DNA from: an uncultured Clostridia bacterium
GTDB taxonomy: Bacteria; Bacillota; Clostridia; Christensenellales; Aristaeellaceae
Direction of reading: 5' to 3'
DNA length: 44,840 bases
Assembly: GCA_947631405.1 (NCBI GenBank)
Contig: CANRLC010000013.1
Coordinates: 1-44,840 of the forward strand
Of this stretch, positions 38,656-44,840 are shown one piece after another. Below the pieces are notes generated by a model, which was not told the DNA's origin, did no database searches, and saw only the letters and a list, made by a program, of their open reading frames with translations. The position numbers were made by a program, and so were the translations under genes. The number at the start of each line of letters is the position of its first letter. The stretch's first letter is position 1.

Positions 38656-40110
38656 TCACAGCGCGGCCATTGCGGCGTCCAGACGGGCGAGCGTCTCCTC
38701 GCGGCCGAGGAGGTACGCCATCTCGAACGCGCCGCCGGGCGTCGCCGCGCGGCCCGTGATCGCGATGCGCAGCGGCCAGAGCACCTGGCTGTTCTTCATG
38801 CCGGAGGCGGGGATGGCCTCCATGACGGCGTCGTGCAGCGCGCTCTCCGTCCACTCGGGGACGGCGACGAGGAGGGGCCGCACGAACGCGAGCGCCTCCT
38901 TGGCGATCTCCTGCGTACACTTGCTCTTCTTGTGGACGAAAAGCTCGGTGTCCAGCGGCGGCATCTTCGCCAGAAAATCGACCATTCCCGGGAGCTGGTT
39001 AAAGACCTCGGTGCGCCCCTGAAGCAGCTCGCACAGGCGGGAGAGATCGAAGCGCTCGGGGTCGAGCACTTGCGCGAGCCACGGGCGCGCGGCGGCCTCG
39101 TAGGCCTCGGGCGACATGCGGCGGACGTACTCGGCGTTGAACCAGTTGAGTTTCTCGGTGTTGAAGATCGCGGGCGACTTGCTCAGCCCGTCGGCGTCGA
39201 AGAGGCGGATGAGGTCGTCCATCGAGAAGAACTCCTCGGTGGTGTCCTTGGGCGCCCAGCCCAGCAGCGCGATGAAGTTGATGATCGCTTCCTTTAGATA
39301 GCCCTGCGCGAGCAGATCCTCGAAGGACGGATCGCCGTAGCGCTTGGACAGCTTGCGCGTGGCGTCCTTCATCACGGGGGTCAGGTGCATGTAGACGGGC
39401 GGCGTCCAGCCAAACGCCTCGTAGAGCAGGTTATATTTGGGCGCGGAGGAGAGGTACTCCGTGCCGCGCGTGACGTGCGTGATCGCCATGAGATGATCGT
39501 CGATGACGTTGGCGAAATTGTAGGTCGGCAGGCCGTCGGCCTTGATGAGCACGTTGTCGTCGAGCGTGTCGCAATCGACCTCGACGTGACCGTAGAGCAT
39601 GTCGTCGAAGGACGCCTTTCCGGTCGTGGGCACATTTTGCCGGATGACATACGGCTCGCCCGCCGCGATGCGCCGCTTGGCCTCCTCGAGCGGCACGTTG
39701 TGCAGGCAATGCTTGTCGTACTTGTACGTCTCGCCCCGGGCCTCGGCCTCCTTGCGCTTGCGCTCGATGTCCTCCTTGGTGCAGAAGCAGCAGTATGCGC
39801 CGCCGCGCTCGACCAGCTCCCACGCGTACTTGGGGTAGATGTCGCGTCGCTGCGTCTGGATGTAGGGGCCGTAGTCGCCGCCGACGTCCGGGCCTTCGTC
39901 GTAGAGCAGCCCGGCCTGCCGCATGGACTTGTAGATCAGCTCGACGGCGCCGGGCACCTCGCGCTCCTGATCGGTGTCCTCGATGCGCAGGATAAACGTG
40001 CCGTTGTGCTTCTTGGCGTACAGATAGGTATACAGCGCGGTGCGCAGGCCGCCCAGATGCAGATAGCCTGTGGGGCTGGGCGCAAAGCGCGTGCGAACGG
40101 GGGTAGACAT
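38656..40110 (-). CDS. gltX: Glutamyl-tRNA synthetase
   Basis: A 484-residue class Ib synthetase. The HIGH-like motif is in RFAPSPTGYLHLGGLRTALY, and KMSKS appears as KLSKR. RIEDTDQERE and YNFANVIDDHLMAITHVTRGTE are diagnostic of GluRS. The zinc-pearl region keeps CCFCTKEDIE. It charges tRNA-Glu. Ribosome site AAAGGAG at good spacing. It lies 54 nt after glnS with no terminator between, so the two form an operon. Confidence 0.98.
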   Translation of the reverse strand: MSTPVRTRFAPSPTGYLHLGGLRTALYTYLYAKKHNGTFILRIEDTDQEREVPGAVELIYKSMRQAGLLYDEGPDVGGDYGPYIQTQRRDIYPKYAWELVERGGAYCCFCTKEDIERKRKEAEARGETYKYDKHCLHNVPLEEAKRRIAAGEPYVIRQNVPTTGKASFDDMLYGHVEVDCDTLDDNVLIKADGLPTYNFANVIDDHLMAITHVTRGTEYLSSAPKYNLLYEAFGWTPPVYMHLTPVMKDATRKLSKRYGDPSFEDLLAQGYLKEAIINFIALLGWAPKDTTEEFFSMDDLIRLFDADGLSKSPAIFNTEKLNWFNAEYVRRMSPEAYEAAARPWLAQVLDPERFDLSRLCELLQGRTEVFNQLPGMVDFLAKMPPLDTELFVHKKSKCTQEIAKEALAFVRPLLVAVPEWTESALHDAVMEAIPASGMKNSQVLWPLRIAITGRAATPGGAFEMAYLLGREETLARLDAAMAAL

Positions 40111-40164
40111 CGCCGTTTCTCCTTTATTCTCTCGTCGGTCTCGTGCGCCGGTGGGGCGAGCGCC

Positions 40165-41871
40165 TCACTCCGGCTTGTAGCTGTCCTTGAGCGGCACGAC
40201 GCGGTTGAACACCGCGAGCGCGTCCGTGGAATCCTTGTCCTTGCAGAAGTAGCCCATGCGCAGGAACTGGAAGCTGTCACCGGGCTTCGCCTGCGCGAGG
40301 GACGGCTCGGCGAACCCGCGCACAATGCGGATGGAGTCGGGGTTGAGGCGCGAGATGAAATCCGGCGCTTCAGGCTCCTCGCCCTCCTCAGCGGCGGCCT
40401 CGTCGGCCTCGTTCACGGGCTGCGGCTCGTCGTCCAGCATCAGCACGTCGTAGAGCCGGCCCTCAAACGGGACGTTCTCCTTCGCGCTCACCCAGTGGAT
40501 GGTGCCCTTGACCTTGCGCTCCGCGCCCTCGGAGCCGGACTTGCTGGAAAAATCCACCGTCGCGTAGACGCAGGTCACGTTGCCGTCCGCGTCCGTGTCC
40601 CAGCGCTCGCATTTGACGATGTACGCGCCCTTGAGGCGCACCTCGCCGTTCGGCTTGAGGCGGAAGTACTTGTTCGGCGCATCGACCATGAAGTCCTCGC
40701 GCTCGATGTACAGTTCGCGCGTGAGCGGCACGGTGTGCGCGCCCATCTCCGGCTTCTTGGGGTGATTCTCGATCTCGCACGGCTCGACCCTGTCCTCCGG
40801 GAAGTTGGTGAGCACGAGCTTCAAAGGGTCGAGCACGGCCATCGCGCGCGGCGCGGTCTCGTTGAGGTCGTTGCGCACGCAGTATTCGAGCAGCCGCACG
40901 TCGACCACGGAGTCCGCCTTCGCGACGCCGACGCGGTCGATGAAGTCGCGCACGGCGGGCGAGGTGTAGCCGCGGCGGCGCATCCCGGCGAGCGTGGGCA
41001 TGCGCGGGTCGTCCCAGCCGGAGACGTAGCCCTCCTCGACCAGCCGCCGCAGGAAGCGCTTGCTCATCACGGTGTTGGTGAGGTTGAGGCGCGCAAACTC
41101 GATCTGCCTCGGCTTCTGCTCGAAGCCGCAGACGTTCACCACCCAGTCGTAGAGCGGGCGATGAATCTCGTACTCCAGCGAGCAGAGCGAGTGCGTGACG
41201 CCCTCCAGCGCGTCGCCGATCGGGTGCGCGAAGTCGTACATCGGGTAGACGCACCACTTGTCGCCCGTGCGGTGGTGCGTGGCGTACTTGATGCGGTAGA
41301 TAGCGGGGTCGCGCATGTTGATGTTCGGCGAGGCCATGTCGATCTTCGCACGCAGCACGCGGGAGCCCTCGGGGAACTCGCCGCGCGTCATGCGCAGGAA
41401 GAGATCCATGTTTTCCTCGGGCGTGCGGTCGCGATAGGGGGAGTTTTTGCCCGGCTGCGTCAGCGTGCCGCGGTAGGCGCGAATCTCCTCTTTAGAGAGG
41501 TCGTCCACATACGCGAGGCCGCGGCGGATGAGGTCGAGCGCAAATTCATAAATCTGATCGTATTGCTCGGAGGCGTAGTAGACCGCGCCGTACTGGAAGC
41601 CCAGCCAGTGGATGTCGTCCTTGATCGCCTCGACGAACTCCTCCTTTTCCTTGGTGGGGTTCGTGTCGTCAAAGCGCAGGTTGCACACGCCGCCGAAGCG
41701 CTCGGCGGTGGTGAAGTCCACGGCCAGCGCCTTCACATGCCCGATGTGCAGGTAGCCGTTCGGCTCCGGCGGGAAGCGCGTCTGCACGCGTCCGCCGTTC
41801 TTGCCCTCGGCCAGATCGGCCTTGATGGCTTCCCAGATAAAGTTGGTCTTTTCGCGGGTCTCCTCCGGCAT
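40165..41871 (-). CDS. glnS: Glutaminyl-tRNA synthetase
   Basis: A 568-residue class Ib synthetase for tRNA-Gln. It has RFPPEPNGYLHIGHVKA (HIGH), LRFDDTNPTKE, the GlnRS-specific YPMYDFAHPIGDALEGVTHSLCSLE, VMSKRFLRRLVEEG (KMSKS-like) and a C-terminal anticodon-binding beta-barrel pair. The start at 41871 has GGGAGGA 7 nt upstream; an ATG two codons earlier would touch the ribosome site. An insertion rich in Glu (EADEAAAEEGEEPEAP) lies in the C-terminal barrel. It heads the glnS-gltX operon. Confidence 0.97.
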   Translation of the reverse strand: MPEETREKTNFIWEAIKADLAEGKNGGRVQTRFPPEPNGYLHIGHVKALAVDFTTAERFGGVCNLRFDDTNPTKEKEEFVEAIKDDIHWLGFQYGAVYYASEQYDQIYEFALDLIRRGLAYVDDLSKEEIRAYRGTLTQPGKNSPYRDRTPEENMDLFLRMTRGEFPEGSRVLRAKIDMASPNINMRDPAIYRIKYATHHRTGDKWCVYPMYDFAHPIGDALEGVTHSLCSLEYEIHRPLYDWVVNVCGFEQKPRQIEFARLNLTNTVMSKRFLRRLVEEGYVSGWDDPRMPTLAGMRRRGYTSPAVRDFIDRVGVAKADSVVDVRLLEYCVRNDLNETAPRAMAVLDPLKLVLTNFPEDRVEPCEIENHPKKPEMGAHTVPLTRELYIEREDFMVDAPNKYFRLKPNGEVRLKGAYIVKCERWDTDADGNVTCVYATVDFSSKSGSEGAERKVKGTIHWVSAKENVPFEGRLYDVLMLDDEPQPVNEADEAAAEEGEEPEAPDFISRLNPDSIRIVRGFAEPSLAQAKPGDSFQFLRMGYFCKDKDSTDALAVFNRVVPLKDSYKPE

Positions 41872-41930
41872 ATCCATTCCTCCCGAAAGGGTTTTTGTGG
41901 GTCAATGAGAGTAGGGTTTTCATAAACCGT

Positions 41931-41959
41931 AGTATACTATACATGGGGGCGGCAGGCAA
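41931..41959 (-). promoter_or_regulatory. Promoter of the glnS-gltX operon
   Basis: Minus strand: TTGCCT (41959-41954), 17 nt, TATACT (41936-41931). About 60 nt of leader and no T-box visible. The 304-nt gap 41872-42175 holds only this and the divergent promoter. Confidence 0.68.
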
Positions 41960-42096
41960 GAGAAAAAAGTGAAAAAAGTGCCAAGGCGGGCGCGGCGAAG
42001 GCGGCCGGCGCGCGCGTATATGCGCGGGGAAAAGCGCCGTGGAGCGATGGATATCGGCAGTTTGTGAAAAAAGTTCGCAAAATCGGCGTCAGGTGT

Positions 42097-42125
42097 TTTC
42101 AATTCGCGTTCGGGTGTGCTATAAT
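42097..42125 (+). promoter_or_regulatory. Promoter of the NifU-like/GGGtGRT operon
   Basis: TATAAT at 42120-42125 within TGTGCTATAAT (extended -10), and a weak -35 (TTTCAA) at 17 nt. Confidence 0.65.
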
Positions 42126-42175
42126 GGGTGCGTTCCTGAGTTTATTTTGGACCACAGATAAGGGGGACGCACAGT

Positions 42176-42877
42176 ATGCAGTATTCCAGAGAAGTGGACG
42201 AGATGGTTTGCGTCGCGAAGGGATGCAATCATGGCCCGGCTCCGATTCCGGAGGAGGGCAAGTGGGTGCAGGCGCGCGAGATCGCAGACATCTCCGGTCT
42301 GACGCACGGCGTGGGCTGGTGCGCGCCGCAGCAGGGCGCGTGCAAGCTGACGCTCAACGTGAAGAACGGCGTCATTCAGGAGGCGCTGGTCGAGACGATC
42401 GGCTGCTCCGGCATGACGCACTCCGCCGCGATGGCCGCCGAGATCCTGCCGCAGAAGACCATCCTTGAGGCGCTGAACACCGACCTCGTCTGCGACGCGA
42501 TCAACACCGCGATGCGCGAATTGTTCCTTCAGATCGTCTACGGCCGCAGCCAGAGCGCCTTCTCCGACGACGGCCTCGTCATCGGCGCGGGCCTCGAGGA
42601 TCTGGGCAAGGGCCTGCGCAGCCAAGTCGGCACGATGTACGGCACGGCGGCCAAAGGCCCGCGCTATCTGGAGATGGCCGAGGGCTATGTGATGCAGGTC
42701 GCGCTGGACAAGGACGACCAGATCTGCGGCTACCAGTTCTTGTCGCTGGGTAAGATGATGGACGCGATCAAGAAGGGCATGGAGCCTAACGAAGCGTACC
42801 AGAAGAACATCGGCACCTACGGCCGCTTCAAGGCCGAGGACGGCGCGGTCAAGTGGATCGACCCGCGCAAGCAGTAA
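42176..42877 (+). CDS. NifU-like iron-sulfur scaffold protein paired with GGGtGRT
   Basis: A 233-residue cytosolic protein with an IscU/NifU N-terminal-like fold. Conserved Cys-containing stretches are VAKGCNHGPAP, GVGWCAPQQGACKL, IGCSGMTHSAAMAA and LVCDAIN, of which GCSG and the Cys of LVCDAIN fit the scaffold positions. It is longer than IscU, with an extra C-terminal ~100 residues (GYVMQVALDKDDQICGYQFLSLGKMM). It probably binds an Fe-S cluster or another metal cofactor. GGGtGRT starts 17 nt downstream and is presumed to be its partner. Ribosome site AAGGGGG. Confidence 0.82.
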   Translation: MQYSREVDEMVCVAKGCNHGPAPIPEEGKWVQAREIADISGLTHGVGWCAPQQGACKLTLNVKNGVIQEALVETIGCSGMTHSAAMAAEILPQKTILEALNTDLVCDAINTAMRELFLQIVYGRSQSAFSDDGLVIGAGLEDLGKGLRSQVGTMYGTAAKGPRYLEMAEGYVMQVALDKDDQICGYQFLSLGKMMDAIKKGMEPNEAYQKNIGTYGRFKAEDGAVKWIDPRKQ

Positions 42878-42894
42878 GAGGAGGTATGCTGAAT

Positions 42895-43914
42895 ATGGCT
42901 CTGTTTGAAGGTTACGAACGCCGCATGCCCCAGCTTCAGCCGGTGCTCGAAAAATATGGCTTCAAGGATTTTGACGAGCTGAAGGCGTTTAACAACGCCA
43001 AGGGTGTGGACGCCTACGCGATCGTGGAGGGCATCCAGCCGATCGCCTTTGAGAACGCCAAGTGGGCGTATGAGCTGGGCGCTGCCATCGCGCTCAAGAA
43101 GAACGTGAAGACCGCTGCCGAGGCCGCGCGCTGCATCGGCGAGGGCCTGCAGGCGTTCTGCATCCCCGGCTCCGTCGCGGATCAGCGTCAGGTCGGCATC
43201 GGCCACGGCAATCTGGGCGCGATGCTGCTGGACGAGAAGACCGAGTGCTTCGCCTTCCTCGCCGGGCACGAGTCCTTCGCCGCCGCCGAGGGCGCGATCG
43301 GCATCGCCCGCAACGCGAACAAGGTGCGCGTAAAGCCCCTTCGCGTCATCCTGAACGGACTGGGCAAGGACGCCGCGATGATCATCAGCCGCATCAACGG
43401 CTTCACCTATGTGCAGACGAAGTACGACTACCTCTCCGCCGACGTGAAGGAGGATCACGCGCTCTCCATCGTCAAGGAGACCAAGTACTCCGACGGCGAG
43501 CGCTCCAAGGTGCGCTGCTACGGCGCGGACGACGTGCGCGAGGGCGTGGCCATCATGTGGCACGAGGGCGTGGACGTGTCCATCACCGGCAACTCCACCA
43601 ACCCGACGCGCTTCCAGCATCCGGTCGCGGGCACCTATAAGAAGGAATGCACCGAGGCGGGCAAGACCTACTTCTCCGTCGCCTCCGGCGGCGGCACGGG
43701 CCGCACCCTGCACCCGGACAACATGGCCGCCGGCCCCGCCTCCTACGGCATGACCGACACCATGGGCCGCATGCACTCCGACGCCCAGTTCGCGGGCAGC
43801 TCCTCCGTCCCGGCGCACGTCGAGATGATGGGCCTGATCGGCATGGGCAACAACCCCATGGTCGGCGCGACCGTCGCCGTGGCCGTGGCCGTGCAGCAGG
43901 CGCAGAACAAGTAA
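42895..43914 (+). CDS. GGGtGRT protein
   Basis: A 339-residue protein of the family named for its motif, here ASGGGTGRTLHPDNMAAGPAS, followed by the near-invariant MGRMHSDAQFAGSSSVPAHVEMMG and a Gly/Ala/Val-rich end. The N-terminus FEGYERRMPQLQPVLEKYG and IVEGIQPIAFENAKWAYELG are typical. Function unknown; it is restricted mostly to anaerobes and linked to an Fe-S scaffold protein. The ATG at 42895 has GAGGAGG about 10 nt upstream; an ATG three codons earlier is too close to it. Last gene of the operon, with a terminator after it. Confidence 0.93.
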   Translation: MALFEGYERRMPQLQPVLEKYGFKDFDELKAFNNAKGVDAYAIVEGIQPIAFENAKWAYELGAAIALKKNVKTAAEAARCIGEGLQAFCIPGSVADQRQVGIGHGNLGAMLLDEKTECFAFLAGHESFAAAEGAIGIARNANKVRVKPLRVILNGLGKDAAMIISRINGFTYVQTKYDYLSADVKEDHALSIVKETKYSDGERSKVRCYGADDVREGVAIMWHEGVDVSITGNSTNPTRFQHPVAGTYKKECTEAGKTYFSVASGGGTGRTLHPDNMAAGPASYGMTDTMGRMHSDAQFAGSSSVPAHVEMMGLIGMGNNPMVGATVAVAVAVQQAQNK

Positions 43915-43932
43915 TTTCCCCGCAACCCCAAA

Positions 43933-43961
43933 GGCCTGTCCGCGATGGACGGGCCTTTTTT
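43933..43961 (+). terminator. Terminator of the GGGtGRT operon
   Basis: The GGCCTGTCC / GGACGGGCC stem (one GU) is followed by six T, 18 nt past the stop. Confidence 0.85.
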
Positions 43962-44018
43962 GCGTCGACGCGCCTTTTGCAGGACTGAAAAAAGTTTTGT
44001 CCTCCCGCGTTTCGTCGA

Positions 44019-44047
44019 TTTTCATCCGGCCCCGTATCCTGTACAAT
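44019..44047 (+). promoter_or_regulatory. Promoter of the recombinase gene
   Basis: TACAAT at 44042-44047 with a poor -35 (TTTTCA) at 17 nt. The start codon follows 36 nt later. Confidence 0.5.
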
Positions 44048-44082
44048 CATAGCAAAAACAAACAAACAGGAGGAGACGAAAG

Positions 44083-44840
44083 ATGAAACTGGGCAAGCGC
44101 GAATTGGAGCGTTTTCGCGCGCATCTGCAGGAAGGCGAGAGTAGCGCGGCGACGGTGGAAAAGTACCTGCGGGACGTGCGGCAGCTGGCGATTTTCTGCG
44201 GCGGGGAGCTGAAAAGCAAGGGGCAGCTGGTGGCGTTTAAGGAGGACTTGCAACGGCGCGGCTACGCGCCGGGGAGCGTCAACTCGATGCTGGCGGCGGT
44301 CAACCGGTTTTTGCGCTTTGCGGGAAAGAGCGCGTGGAAGCTGCGCTTCTTGAAGGTGCAGCGGCGCACGTTCGTGGGGCGCGAGAAGCAACTGACGCAG
44401 GGCGACTACGAGAAGCTGGTGCATGCGGCCAAAGCGAAGGGCGACCTGAGGCTGGCGATGCTGCTTCAAACGATCTGCGCGACGGGCATCCGCGTGAGCG
44501 AGACGGGCGCGGTGACGGTGGAGAGCGTGCGACGGGGACGCGCGGAGATCCGCTCAAAGGGGAAGATCCGGGTGATCCTGCTGCCTCGAGCGCTGTGCCG
44601 GGAGCTGGCGCGCTACTGCGAGGCGCAGGGGATCGACAGCGGGCCGGTGTTCGTGACTCGGAGCGGGCGCACGCTCGACCGAAGCAACATCTGGAAGATG
44701 ATGAAGCGGCTCGCACTGCGGGCGAAGGTCAGCGCAAAGCGCGTTTTTCCGCACAATCTGCGTCATCTGTTCGCGCGAACGTATTACAAGCGCACGCGGG
44801 ACATCGTACACTTGGCAGACATCCTCGGGCACAGCAGCGT
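44083..44840 (+). CDS. Tyrosine recombinase/integrase (3' end outside window)
   Basis: The first 252 codons of a site-specific recombinase, open at the window edge. Residues 1-85 are the SAM-like core-binding domain (SAATVEKYLRDVRQLAIFCGG, VNSMLAAVNRFLRF). The catalytic domain shows R137 (TGIRVSE), K159 (SKGK), H224-x-x-R227 (HNLRHLFA) and H250 (LGHSS); the nucleophilic Tyr should lie just past the edge. It may be an XerC/D-like chromosome-dimer resolvase or a small mobile-element integrase; no attachment site or cargo is visible. AGGAGGAG precedes the ATG. Confidence 0.9.
   Translation, partial: MKLGKRELERFRAHLQEGESSAATVEKYLRDVRQLAIFCGGELKSKGQLVAFKEDLQRRGYAPGSVNSMLAAVNRFLRFAGKSAWKLRFLKVQRRTFVGREKQLTQGDYEKLVHAAKAKGDLRLAMLLQTICATGIRVSETGAVTVESVRRGRAEIRSKGKIRVILLPRALCRELARYCEAQGIDSGPVFVTRSGRTLDRSNIWKMMKRLALRAKVSAKRVFPHNLRHLFARTYYKRTRDIVHLADILGHSS

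Noticed and set aside
39385..41925. 846-codon plus-strand open frame
   Set aside because: It is antisense to gltX and glnS, has an Arg/Val/His-rich composition with no domain, and no ribosome site. It arises from G+C-rich third positions.
44083..44840. Prophage or integrative element starting at the right edge
   Set aside because: Only a tyrosine recombinase start is visible; no tRNA, direct repeats or phage genes lie beside it, so a chromosomal XerC/D-like role is equally likely.

Overview
The window reads as chromosomal DNA of a G+C-rich, anaerobic Bacillota (class Clostridia, possibly a Christensenellales/Oscillospirales-type gut lineage; this placement is inference). The grounds are strong AAAGGAGG-type ribosome sites, TTGACA/TATAAT promoters with 17-nt spacers, and a gene set that includes YkvI, a DUF362 ferredoxin, a GGGtGRT protein, a YgiQ radical SAM protein and a glycyl-radical NrdD-like protein. 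About 43 genes are supported. I saw no rRNA, tRNA or CRISPR array. G+C-rich codon use creates very long antisense open frames, which I rejected.

Layout. 1-5.0 kb (minus): a PLP lyase (methionine gamma-lyase/aluminium-resistance family) with a leader hairpin, then a MarR regulator translationally coupled to an unusual fusion of alcohol dehydrogenase followed by aldehyde dehydrogenase. 5.1-7.6 kb: a secreted barnase-type RNase with its barstar inhibitor, a stand-alone NrdD glycyl-radical-domain protein, and trpS. 7.7-11.9 kb: an operon of GT2-GtrA, CPBP protease, rlmH, a ProB-like kinase, a NUDIX-like fragment and a PHP phosphatase. 12.0-14.2 kb: a zinc-ribbon membrane protein, a Dabb protein and a degenerate M1 peptidase, ending in an overlap with a convergent ykvI-like gene. 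15.4-21.7 kb: alr, a membrane protein, rsmD-coaD, a coiled-coil protein, a GT2 and mazG. 21.9-24.6 kb: HU, DUF362 ferredoxin, a lone Hpt protein and an FG-GAP-like protein. 24.7-28 kb: an ECF sigma/anti-sigma pair with a divergent secreted protein. 28.4-34.1 kb: YgiQ, a secreted protein, a TIM-barrel isomerase and pgi. 34.4-38 kb: a secreted discoidin-like/PIG-L/NAGPA protein, a DUF6273 protein and a small zinc-ribbon protein. 38.2-38.55 kb: a candidate type I toxin-antitoxin locus. 38.7-41.9 kb: a glnS-gltX operon. 42.2-43.9 kb: a NifU-like scaffold plus GGGtGRT operon. The window ends inside a tyrosine recombinase gene.

The spaces between genes hold structured DNA: four dispersed copies of a modular hairpin repeat whose stems covary between copies, a 131-nt multibranched element closed by an 8-bp terminal stem, and duplicated terminator-like hairpins. 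The strongest leads for something new are the type I toxin locus with mirrored promoter-proximal repeats, the NifU-like/GGGtGRT pair, the MarR-controlled ADH-ALDH fusion, and the stand-alone NrdD glycyl-radical domain, which could be a repair part for anaerobic ribonucleotide reductase.
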